Source: Discostella pseudostelligera
Lineage: Eukaryota; Bacillariophyta; Thalassiosirophyceae; Thalassiosirales; Thalassiosiraceae
DNA length: 64,000 bases
Assembly (NCBI GenBank): GCA_036940085.1
Contig: JALLBK010000134.1
Span: forward strand, 48,398-112,397
Direction of reading: 5' to 3'
Positions within the stretch are counted from its first letter, which is position 1, and the number at the start of each line of letters is the position of its first letter. Below the pieces are notes generated by a model, which had not been told where the DNA came from, searched no databases, and worked only from the letters and a program-made list of their open reading frames with translations. The position numbers were made by a program, and so were the translations under genes. Positions 1 through 9,632 of this stretch are shown here, in pieces.

Positions 1-194
1 TCTCGACAGTGACAGTGATGACTCCCTTACTCCTAATCCAAATTTGCTTGCATCAATGAGACTGCTTGCTAGGAACATTGCGAGGTTAACTGCAGCCGCG
101 TTGATGCAATGCATTGTATCTCTCTTCGCGAGTTACTATTATTTTTTGATGATGGTGGTATCAGTAGTAGGTGTATTTGTTTTTGTTCGATTGT

Positions 195-215
195 GGCGGG
201 AACTCATTTCCCGCC
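195..215. promoter_or_regulatory. GGCGGGAA inverted repeat upstream of the ubinuclein-like gene
   Basis: GGCGGGAA (195-202) and its exact reverse complement TTCCCGCC (208-215) are separated by 5 bases, about 75 bases before the chosen ATG at 291. The half-site extends to GGCGGGAACTC, the same extension seen in other promoters of this window. The core looks like an E2F/DP site; binding is inference. Confidence 0.5.
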
Positions 216-290
216 ATATTCGAACACTGCCATTCCTTCCCTCGATTCTTAAATTTTTGGATTTGGCCACATGATATTTCCGTCGAGTCG

Positions 291-3200
291 ATGGTAGTAG
301 TGGAGCCACCACCTCCAATTAACAGCATGCAATTGCAATCCGACCCATCGGGAAGCCGTCTCGAGACGACGACGGTGACGAAGTCCCCCAGTTTTGAAGA
401 GAATCTGCTCGCTGAAAAGAAGAACAGCGCGGATGATCATGATCTACCTCCCAGCAAAGTCGCCGTCGTCGTCAATGGTAGTGGCACGACAACGTCATCC
501 ACCTCCTCCATAAAGAACTTCGACAGCAAAAGTAACGATGTCAATGAAATCATAAAGGATGATAAAAATAGCTCTGCAGAGAATGATGCCGGTCTTGGCG
601 ACGTCGCTACACTCACCAATGATGATGATACCCTGAACAACACAAATGCAAACACAAACAACGATGAAGCAAATGGAGGACATTGCCCTCATAATAACAA
701 TTCGACCACCATCGACGCCAATATCAGTACCAATGACAAAGCAAATGCCAAAGAAATAGCAATCGATACCCCCACCCGCCGTAATAGTCGACAAATCAAA
801 AAACGACGTGAGGATGGATTCTTCTATGCACAAGATGACAAAAAGGAGGGGACAACTACCGTGGTGGAAAAGAAATTGAAGACATTAACAAGCAACGAGA
901 TAGATCAGCAACAACAGCATGATAACTTGCAAACTCAATCAGCAGCCATTTCATCTTGCTCCATCGGCACTGACAAATCCAAACAGCAATCTCACGTCCG
1001 TCAACAACAAGTTTCAGATGAAGGTCCATATCAACCAACAAAGAAGCAGCGAACATCCCAAAAATGTCCCATCAACGATACTATACTCATTCAAATACCG
1101 TTATCCGTCACTGCAGACTTAGGAGTGGCTATGAAACGTACTAGGAAGAAACGGACGAAACGGATAAAACGATGGTTACGGATGCATGAAAAGGATGATG
1201 GTGGTCCTCGGGGGAAGAGTGCAACATCATTGTCTTGCAATAATGAAATGGACACAACTACTGGCGACATTACAACAAAGAAGGGCAAAACGGAACAAGG
1301 ATCAGAAAAGGAACGCTGCGCCAAGGATGATGATGATTTGGGTGGGGTTGGTGATGAAGGTGATGAAGAAGACGACGAGGACGACGACAATACCGGACCA
1401 ATGGACAAGAAACAATACGGTTCAATTGTGGATTATCTCGAGGCCAAGTATGTACGGGGAGTGATGATTGATGATTATGATGAAAAGGAGGCACGTAAGA
1501 AGAAGAAGCGCAAGGTAAAGGCCGCCGCAAGCGAGAATGATGGCGAGGACAATAATGATGAAGAGGAGGATAGTGAAAAGGAGGGATCAATCTACAGTTC
1601 TGACGATGGATTTATTGATGACTCGTTACTAAATGAAGAGGTAGTTGATCAGCTAATAGCCTCGAGATCGTACGGAATGACGCAGATTGAGGAGGAGGCA
1701 CGGCGGAGGGCGAAGCAACGGGAGAAGAAGGGAGGGCAGGAAGCACAGGGGGACAAAAAAGACGATGAGTTGCTCAACGGCGAGGATGCAAGTGATGATA
1801 ATGATGACGAAGGTAGTGCAGCAATTTCAGCAGCAGAATTGGACTTTGACGATGGCTTCTTCGTCAACTTGGGTGATTTGGAAATGGCAGAGGGCTGGAG
1901 TGGCGATCACGACGTCATCATGTCGCCTATGAAAAACATAAACAGGAAGCGAGCTTACAATAAAAAGTCAGCAACGACGTCGTCTAATGCCAACAAATTG
2001 GATACTAAGATAGCAAAGAAGAAGAACGTTAAGGCGAAGGCTGCTCCTCCGGGTGGTGTGAAGAAGAAGTTGGTGAAAGACACCACCAAGAAGTTGATGA
2101 AAGATGAGAAGTCGGATAGTGACAAGGCAAAAATCAAGAAGACAAAGAAGTCAGAGAATGGAAGTGTCGTGAAGAAAAAGAAGAAAGCTGATAAGGAGGG
2201 TGGAAAGGTGGGAAATGATAAATCGCCACTGTCAAAGAAGAAGCCCGAGAGTTCATCAAGCCCCAAAAATAATGCAACATCAATGGCAGATACTTCATCT
2301 AATGCAAAATCTCCCAAAGCATCCGGCGTGACTACCAATAAACCTTCCAAGTCAAAATCATTGTCGCCACCAAAAGAAAAGGTTAAGAAACCAATGTCTA
2401 AAGAGAAGGAGAAGGCGACTCAACTTCGCATGATCTACAAACGACGGTACAACTCCTGTCTTAAGCTGATTGAGAAGATGACAAGTGAGGATTTGCCACG
2501 AAAGCCGAAGACTAAGAATACCATGAAAGTGTCGGTGAATATACCGGTAGATAAGGAGATTGGCGATGACCTCACTTTTGGGTGTGTATATGTACCAGCA
2601 TGTTACGTTTTGTGTTGTCTTTCGAGATTGATGCTAACTCGCGTTCCTTAAATTTGTCAACTATTTCAATGAAACCTTGAAGAAATCCAAACGTCCCAGG
2701 ACAGAAACTAAAGGTTCAGATTCCTAAAAATGCAGACATGGAAAAGAGAAGGTTCGTTGTCAGCATTCCAGCACCGAAGGTGACAGAACCAGTTGTGGTT
2801 CGAGAGAATAATTTCACGCAGGCGTTTAGGGAGGCGTTGTCCAACTATTCGGATGCATTCGATGAGTGGTGTAATGCAGAAGGTTCGTTTATTCTCTAAT
2901 CTTGTTATCGGGTCTTTCTCCTTCTTGAGCATCACTCAAGCCTATCTGTTGTCTAATATTACCTTGAAACAGGAGAACACAACGACAGCTTGCCTGCGGA
3001 CAAACGAAAGCAATTCAAACCTGGCGTCGAAAAGCTCAAGAAGTTTGACGATATGGCGAATGAATTTCCCAAGAATTTAGCCACCCCAGTAGATGCTAGT
3101 TGTCTTCGCAAAATTGCGAAGAAGGAGCGTAACAATAAGAGTAGACGGGAAAGGAGGAAAAGTGGCGGAAGCACTACTGCAGCTGGCGGAGCTAAAGTGA

Positions 3201-3295
3201 AGATTGAGCAGAAGCAAAATGAGTTGGAAGTGCACATTCCTCATAAGGGAAGAGACTTCCCTACCATTTCGTTTGACATGCGAGATTTTTCATGA
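291..3295 (+). CDS. Ubinuclein/HPC2-like histone chaperone subunit (HIRA complex)
   Basis: A 937-residue protein from three exons; introns at 2582-2682 and 2883-2972 restore one frame. The middle part has the two conserved halves of the HUN (Hpc2-related) domain: SSDDGFIDDSLL near residue 435 and FDDGFFVNLGDL near residue 517. Known members use this domain to bind HIRA and help deposit histone H3.3 in the nucleus. Here an acidic, charged stretch of about 70 residues separates the halves. The N-terminal and middle regions are low-complexity Asp/Glu/Lys/Ser with nuclear-localisation-like Lys clusters. The spliced C-terminus reads FGNPNVPGQKLKVQIPKNAD, followed by a charged helical region to MRDFS. 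The in-frame ATG at 171 is possible, but 291 (MVVVEPPPP) follows the promoter element and is preferred. Family assignment rests on the HUN motif only. Confidence 0.75.
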
Positions 3296-3531
3296 ACAAT
3301 ATCCTTGTCAGGGTTGGCCCTTGCTCGCCGAGCAATGATAGGTAGCAATTTCCAAGCAACTGAAGGAAATGATACATGCTCTAATTTGTACGTGTGTCGT
3401 GTTAAATGTTATTCAGAATTCATACAACACTATCATATTAATTCTCTGCATCTAACTGCGTTACTAGATATCTACATTCCTATTTCCGTGTCCAATAGTT
3501 CTCCCATCTAACGATGGGAGAAAATGCAGAG

Positions 3532-6120
3532 TTACGCCTTCACAGACTTCATTATACCGAGTTTCAGCTTCAGCGGAAGGATCGTCTTGGAAGTATTATT
3601 TTGGGGGGTTAATTTCGTTCGATTAGTCCAAGAAGATGGCTTGTTCTTCTTAAGTTGAGATCTCAGGGGTGATGGTGGCATAACTTCTTGCTTCGTACTA
3701 GCAGTTGCAGCAGCAGCTGCAGCTGCAGCCCCGCCGCTCTCAGTCCAAATTAAATCAGTCTGCTTCACCACTGGACCATGCTTGGCTACGACCTTCGCGA
3801 CACCAAAGTTGTGACTGGCCAACGTTCTTGGTTTTCTTGCCGGAGTCGTTTTCTTCGGCACCTTTAATAGCACCTCCATTCCATACTGGGAGCCTAGAAC
3901 AGATTGTTCACAATCCTTCCTGACAGTATTGCCACCAATAAAATTGTACGCCATGCCTGGTGACGACATCGACATCCTGCTCATCGCGTCCATGGGTACA
4001 CTTCCATCCTCTGCCAAACAGTCAGTTTCATTGTCACTTCGTGGGGTGGTGGTGGTATTGCTGATATTTTGCAACGACATTCGTGGTGCGGTAGTCAGTG
4101 GTGATTGCTGCTCTGGTGGTGGAGGCGGTGGTGCCGTCGTCGGTAGGCTATCCCAGGAACAAGTTGAGGAAAGGGAGGAAGATGCAGCAGTGTCACTATC
4201 CCCTTTGGCCCCTTTGGGGGGGCCTAGGAGGCGGTCCGTCTTCTTGAAATGATACCCACCATTGTATTTTTTCTCAGAGATATCCTCATTGTCTCCCTCT
4301 CCCTCTCCCAACCCCTTTCCCTCCCTTTCTTCCTCCTCCTCCTCCTCCTCCTCCTCCTCATTGACCGCCGGATTCTCTTTAGGCACCTTGTTGAGTGTGG
4401 CATATTTCTTTACAATACGATCAATGGACATGGTCGGTTCACCACCACCTTCCGTGTCTTTCTTCTCCTTATCACTACCAACCTTCTCCTCTTCCTCAAC
4501 AATCCCCTCCATCATCCCCTCCTCCCAATAATTTCTCTCATATATTTTTTCTCCTTTAGCATCCCTATCCTGAAACAAACTGCTCTTCTCAAAGTAAGTC
4601 GTCTGTTCCATCTTAACATTGCCTTCCATATCAATGCCATGATATCGATCCTCGAGCTTCACCTTGGCCCTGCGCCAACGTCGTAATGCCTCATTGTGAC
4701 TGTAGTACTTGTCGCCAATTTTGATAGGGCCGGCATCATCGACACCATCGTCATCATTGGACATGATAGCATTCCTCCACCCACCACCATTGTGTTGATG
4801 ATTGTACAGTTGGGACACGGCGAGCTTGGCGGAATCGACGATGCCAGACATGAATTGACTAAGGACTGGAGGAGTATCGCCGTAGAGCATCGCGTCGCTG
4901 AATTGGGCTAGAATGTCGGGTGTGGGTGAGTTGCTGCTGTTGTTGTCCTTGCCCGACCCCCCCTCTTCGTTCTGCGTCATAGTAGCAATGTTCTTTTTCT
5001 CGACAATTCTGGCATGAATGCAATCGCGTACATCAATTTCCACATCCTCCTCCTGCTCCTGCTGCTGCACTTGGCGTCCATTACTATTATTTTGCATCGC
5101 AGCAGGGTTCAACTCCCAGCTTTCTTCATCGTCCTCTTCGATAATGATTTGTTGGTAGGGGTACGAGAGCAGTGTGGAATCATCAAGAGATTCCGTTTTG
5201 AAGGAGGAGGATACTGATCCACTTGCATATCTGAAATTCGGTGGTGGATGGGATGGTGTACGTTGGTGATGTGGTAGTTGAGGTGGTAGTTGGTAATTTT
5301 GGTGCTGTTGTTGAGGATGATCATGATGAGGACTGCTGCCGTGAATCAATGGCTTGACGGACCTTTCGTCCGAAGTAGTAGATGGAATTTTCTCACGTGC
5401 ATCAATGAGACGTTCTAATGACGACAATGAGTGATGCTGTTGCTCTTTCTTTTGCAGCTGTTGTTCGAGAAGGAGGTCCTGCAGGTAAATAAGAGCTTCT
5501 TCCTTATCTTCCTCCTCGTCGTCCACTTCTTCTTCTCCTCCTTCTACCACTGCAAGATCAGCATTGCTGGTCGATGGCATCATTGACGAAAGTGACTTAA
5601 TGTAGGCATGGTACTGACCAACTGCAGCCCTCAAATAGGAACAAGATACACGTGCGGACTCTCGGCTGTTGTCATCGAGATAGGACATTACGTGAGCAAT
5701 GCATGTCACGGAATTATCACCATCGCTTTCCGATTGGTTGCTCACAAAGCTGCTATTGTTACTACCGCTGCTAACAAGAGTTGGTGCTTTGACAGTGGCG
5801 TCAGTGGAGAGATAAAGTAGTTCAATATGAGGAGGAGGCGGGGGTACGAAATCGAGATTCATGGCAGTGTTCATGTCGTTGTTGGTGTCTCTATCGTCTT
5901 CAACCACTGCTGGAGCAGCAGCAGCATCAGCAATAGCATCAGTGGTGGTGGCGGCGGCAATGGCATCGTACGATGCATCTTCTTTCAAATAACTTCGAAA
6001 ATCGCTATACTCGTCATCATCATCGCCATTCGTATTGATGGTAGCGGCCGCAGCGGCATCGGTGCTGTAGGATATTGACGAGCAGCTGAGCTCGTCCATG
6101 GAGCTGCTGGCGGTCATCAT
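3532..6120 (-). CDS. Unknown Ser/Glu-rich protein with a possible F-box-like segment
   Basis: A single-exon 862-residue reading frame that I do not recognise. Around residues 138-165 a short helical segment (HVMSYLDDNSRESARVSCSY) resembles an F-box, but only weakly. A second ordered-looking stretch near residues 480-520 contains GDKYYSHNEALRRWRRAKVK. The rest is low complexity: poly-Ala, poly-Gln/His, an uninterrupted acidic run of Glu near residue 600 and a Pro-rich tract before residue 690. The C-terminal 100 residues are Lys/Thr/Pro-rich. It converges on the ubinuclein-like gene with 236 bases between stop codons. Composition and length support a real gene; function is unknown. Confidence 0.6.
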   Translation of the reverse strand: MMTASSSMDELSCSSISYSTDAAAAATINTNGDDDDEYSDFRSYLKEDASYDAIAAATTTDAIADAAAAPAVVEDDRDTNNDMNTAMNLDFVPPPPPHIELLYLSTDATVKAPTLVSSGSNNSSFVSNQSESDGDNSVTCIAHVMSYLDDNSRESARVSCSYLRAAVGQYHAYIKSLSSMMPSTSNADLAVVEGGEEEVDDEEEDKEEALIYLQDLLLEQQLQKKEQQHHSLSSLERLIDAREKIPSTTSDERSVKPLIHGSSPHHDHPQQQHQNYQLPPQLPHHQRTPSHPPPNFRYASGSVSSSFKTESLDDSTLLSYPYQQIIIEEDDEESWELNPAAMQNNSNGRQVQQQEQEEDVEIDVRDCIHARIVEKKNIATMTQNEEGGSGKDNNSSNSPTPDILAQFSDAMLYGDTPPVLSQFMSGIVDSAKLAVSQLYNHQHNGGGWRNAIMSNDDDGVDDAGPIKIGDKYYSHNEALRRWRRAKVKLEDRYHGIDMEGNVKMEQTTYFEKSSLFQDRDAKGEKIYERNYWEEGMMEGIVEEEEKVGSDKEKKDTEGGGEPTMSIDRIVKKYATLNKVPKENPAVNEEEEEEEEEEEREGKGLGEGEGDNEDISEKKYNGGYHFKKTDRLLGPPKGAKGDSDTAASSSLSSTCSWDSLPTTAPPPPPPEQQSPLTTAPRMSLQNISNTTTTPRSDNETDCLAEDGSVPMDAMSRMSMSSPGMAYNFIGGNTVRKDCEQSVLGSQYGMEVLLKVPKKTTPARKPRTLASHNFGVAKVVAKHGPVVKQTDLIWTESGGAAAAAAAATASTKQEVMPPSPLRSQLKKNKPSSWTNRTKLTPQNNTSKTILPLKLKLGIMKSVKA

Positions 6121-6809
6121 GGTTGCGGCCTTGAAATTAGTAAGCTCCCCTACACTGCCTCTGCTGTTGCTGCTGAACCAAAGATCTCTCTACGACAGCA
6201 TCATGAAGATTCTCTATGGTTCTTATTTGCTTCGAGGCACTACTGGCGTCTCAGTTCCGGGGCCGAGTGTTGGTGTAGGGAGGGGCTCAATGTTTTGGCC
6301 GTCATGGTTCATGTGCATGAGTTCGAGTATCTAGGTTCGAGTTCGAGTGCAGTGTGAGCACAAGATGTGCTCGGAATGGCGCGTTCGGATGACAATGAGA
6401 AATTTTCGCGTGGGTGAGAAAGGGGGTTGGCTCTTCTATTCTGTCGCCAAACCACTCGCCTTGTGTGCCGTGCCTATTTAACAAGTCTGTAAGTATTATA
6501 CGCATTATTCCTGTCCCAATGATAGAATATTCAATTGTTATGTACCTGCCCGGCTAACCTTTTGAAGGGTTGGGCAAGCCTCTTTCTTAAGCCCCTCTCT
6601 TTCTGTGTCATGAAGGGCTGTAGAAGACTGGGCTGATTTGTCTTTCGTTGCATCTCGTTATCTCTCGTTATCTACACATCGTGCATCTACTGCATGCAAG
6701 ATGATGCACGCTATTTGCTATTGCTACTGAAAGATTATTTCATGCTCTCCTTCTTCGTGCATCGGCAAAGATCTAAGATCTTTCGGCTATCGTATCGGCA
6801 TTCGGCAGT
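6121..6809. other. Intergenic region, divergent promoters
   Basis: 689 bases between two head-to-head genes. I see no reading frame with protein-like composition and no RNA gene. Unlike most divergent spacers here, I found no clear GGCGSGAA element. Confidence 0.5.
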
Positions 6810-9371
6810 ATGTTGATGGTTCATAATACCATGAAACTGGTGGGCGGGGGTCTCTCTCTGATGGCAGCAGTATGGGCATCATCATCATCCTCCAGCGTCG
6901 CTGCCGACGCAGACAGTCGAAACAGCGATGGTGCCAACACCAACATGGGCATCGGCGTCGACGTCGACAATGGCAATGGACTCCTTACGTTCCCCCTGCT
7001 CAGCCATGATCATGTAGTCGAACGACGACGTCGAGAACTTTTAGCCGACGGATACGACATTGATCCCACTCGTCATCGTCTTGATCATGATCGCATCCCT
7101 TTGCACCGCGGTGGTGTTGATGATTCTGAATTTGCTACTGGCGACGGCGGTCATGATCATCGTTCACTCTCCAATCTCAAACAACAAATCGGCGCACTCT
7201 ACCAAGGCTACGGCACCCACTACATGGATCTTTGGGTAGGCTACCCCTCCCAACGTCAAACGGTCATTGTCGATACCGGCTCCTCCGTTTCCGTATTTCC
7301 CTGCAGCACATGCGTTAATTGTGGCAGTCATACCGATCCACCCTTTAATGAACTGTTATCGGAGTCATTCATTGCCAAGGTCTGTACAGCTGGGGGGGAC
7401 AATGGTGGATGTATCTTTGGGACATGTATGGATAATGGAAGCTGTCTCATTTCGCGTACTATTGAAACATCCTCCCAAGATAGCAGCAGTAGTACTGCTG
7501 TTGACAGTTGGACTGCCTTCGAGGCCGAAGACATTGTCTATGCGGCCGGTCTACATGATGAAGCACTTGATTCACCCGTGGTTGATCTAAACCCTGATGA
7601 TCCTGCCAATGCCATTAAATTTTCATTCCCATTGACATTTGGTTGTCAAATTTCCACCTCGGGATACTTTGCCAAACAATTAGCCAGTGGTGTCATGGGA
7701 TTAGATCGACGAGGGCAGAGCTTTTGGGGACAAATGCGTGCATCTCAATTGATATCACATTCTCAATTTAGTCTATGCTTTGGGAATCCAACTCCATACG
7801 GGTCGGTTGCTGGTGTGGTTACCTTGGGGGGTGTGGATAAACGATTACATAAAACTCCCATGGTATTTGCCAATAGTGCCGGAGATCGTTTTACTACCAA
7901 TTACAAGGTGCAAGTTCGAAAAATGTATTTGAGAGAGGGGAATGATATGAGTGTTATGAATGATGTCACAATGAAGTATCATTTGGTTGATGCTAGCATG
8001 GAGTGGTTGAATGGAGAACAAATGTTCAATTTGGAATCGGCCACGACGGATACATACTTCATTAAATCTCTGTCGGGTGCATTTCGTAATTTGTGGTTAG
8101 AGATTACTGGAATGGAATTCACTAACGAGCCCATGGCTATGGGAGGGAATAGTGGTGTGGATCTGCTCAAGTTACCCACCATCGTACTGCAAATAATTCC
8201 TCATAATGGTGGAATTGGTGATGAAGTCCAAACGGGTGATCCACGGGAAGTGAATGGCTTAGCTGGAATTGTCGATATGAGCACACCGAATGATGTATTG
8301 TTGGCCATTCCTCCTCAACACTACATGCAAAATAATAAGGATGGGACATTTACTCCGCGCATATATCTCGATAGGGACAATGCACTGGGAAATGTTCTGG
8401 GTGCCAATGCAATGATGGGACATGATGTCATGTTTGATTTGGAAGTGGGTCGGATTGGTTTTTCGGAGAGTGATTGCGATTATGCACGGTTGATAGCAGG
8501 GGGTGGTGAAGATGCTGCAGTTGACGTTGACAACAATGAGGATGGCCTACTTGCAGCACAACAGACTTCGGACACCAACAACAACAGCATACTCTGCACG
8601 AGCAATCGATGTTTTGGACTCTTCGCGTTCACAATGATACTGATCTTCTTCACATGCTTCTTGTTTGCCCGACGTTACGTCAACAGGCAGGACAATGTCA
8701 CCTCAGGTGATAGTAGCATCAGAGACATTGAGAGCTCGTCGGAGTTTGAAATGCAACTGAAGTCATCTCAAAATAAGCATCCGCGTGGGGATATGTCGTA
8801 CTCAGATGGTAGTAGTAGGTATCGTGACACCCCATCCTCCCATTCGTCCTCCAATGGTTCCATTCGTTCGTCAGATGCATCGGGCAGCCGAAAGGATCAA
8901 TACATCAATCGTGATGGCGAACGAGGAAGTCATTATACCGACGAACCTCGTCGTCAACGTTACCATGACAGGCGTCGGAGCAGCCGCGAATCGGACGACG
9001 GTGGTGACTTTCGTAGCAGCACACAGTCGGTGCATACCCACAGTAGTGGTACCAGCGGTAGTTCCGAGGGAAGTCGCGAAACTCGTCAAAGTTCTCGAAC
9101 GCACAATTCGTCACGTAGTCTTGGGACACACCATTCGGTTCGCTCCTCTGCAAGTAGACAAAGCACTCGGTCCAGTGCATCTCGTCAGAGTTCAGCGACT
9201 AAGGAAAGTCACAGGACAAGCGGCAGTAGTAGCAGTAGGAGGAGTCAATACGATGATGGTCGAAGTCGCTATTCTGATAGAGAGTATGGCCATGAACGAT
9301 CCTCAAGTCGTCGCTATGGTAGCGGATATGAAGATGATGACGATTTACCGAGGCCTCCGTCAATCTCTTAA
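6810..9371 (+). CDS. Membrane-anchored pepsin-like aspartyl protease (family A1)
   Basis: A single-exon protein of 853 residues. A hydrophobic N-terminus (best from Met8 at 6831) looks like a signal peptide. The catalytic half starts with YGTHYMDLWVGYPSQRQ, and the first active-site motif is VDTGSS at about residue 155. Cys-rich segments follow (CSTCVNCG), as in plant and oomycete membrane aspartyl proteases. The second catalytic Asp is probably in GIVDMSTPND at about residue 489, where the usual DTG/DSG reads DMS. A single membrane helix (about 601-622, FAFTMILIFFTCFLFARRYV) is followed by a 230-residue Ser/Arg/Asp-rich tail, probably cytosolic. Family is secure; activity is uncertain because of the changed second motif. 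Confidence 0.88.
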   Translation: MLMVHNTMKLVGGGLSLMAAVWASSSSSSVAADADSRNSDGANTNMGIGVDVDNGNGLLTFPLLSHDHVVERRRRELLADGYDIDPTRHRLDHDRIPLHRGGVDDSEFATGDGGHDHRSLSNLKQQIGALYQGYGTHYMDLWVGYPSQRQTVIVDTGSSVSVFPCSTCVNCGSHTDPPFNELLSESFIAKVCTAGGDNGGCIFGTCMDNGSCLISRTIETSSQDSSSSTAVDSWTAFEAEDIVYAAGLHDEALDSPVVDLNPDDPANAIKFSFPLTFGCQISTSGYFAKQLASGVMGLDRRGQSFWGQMRASQLISHSQFSLCFGNPTPYGSVAGVVTLGGVDKRLHKTPMVFANSAGDRFTTNYKVQVRKMYLREGNDMSVMNDVTMKYHLVDASMEWLNGEQMFNLESATTDTYFIKSLSGAFRNLWLEITGMEFTNEPMAMGGNSGVDLLKLPTIVLQIIPHNGGIGDEVQTGDPREVNGLAGIVDMSTPNDVLLAIPPQHYMQNNKDGTFTPRIYLDRDNALGNVLGANAMMGHDVMFDLEVGRIGFSESDCDYARLIAGGGEDAAVDVDNNEDGLLAAQQTSDTNNNSILCTSNRCFGLFAFTMILIFFTCFLFARRYVNRQDNVTSGDSSIRDIESSSEFEMQLKSSQNKHPRGDMSYSDGSSRYRDTPSSHSSSNGSIRSSDASGSRKDQYINRDGERGSHYTDEPRRQRYHDRRRSSRESDDGGDFRSSTQSVHTHSSGTSGSSEGSRETRQSSRTHNSSRSLGTHHSVRSSASRQSTRSSASRQSSATKESHRTSGSSSSRRSQYDDGRSRYSDREYGHERSSSRRYGSGYEDDDDLPRPPSIS

Positions 9372-9632
9372 AGGCAGTGCACAGTACATCATTATGATGG
9401 TATGATTTCATCATTCATGGTATGGTTGTACATCGTGCAATTTGTTTGCCTTTAGAAAGCTATTATAATGTTTTAGTCCTTAATTTTGATTTAGTCCTTA
9501 ATTTTGCTTTGAGAGTTCACTATGATAGTCATGAATGCACGAAAGCAGCGTAGGGTGCTGTCTCCAACGAATGTTCATGCATCATGTGTCCGTGAACATG
9601 CAATGCCTGAGCGAGAGCGGCGCCGGTCATAT

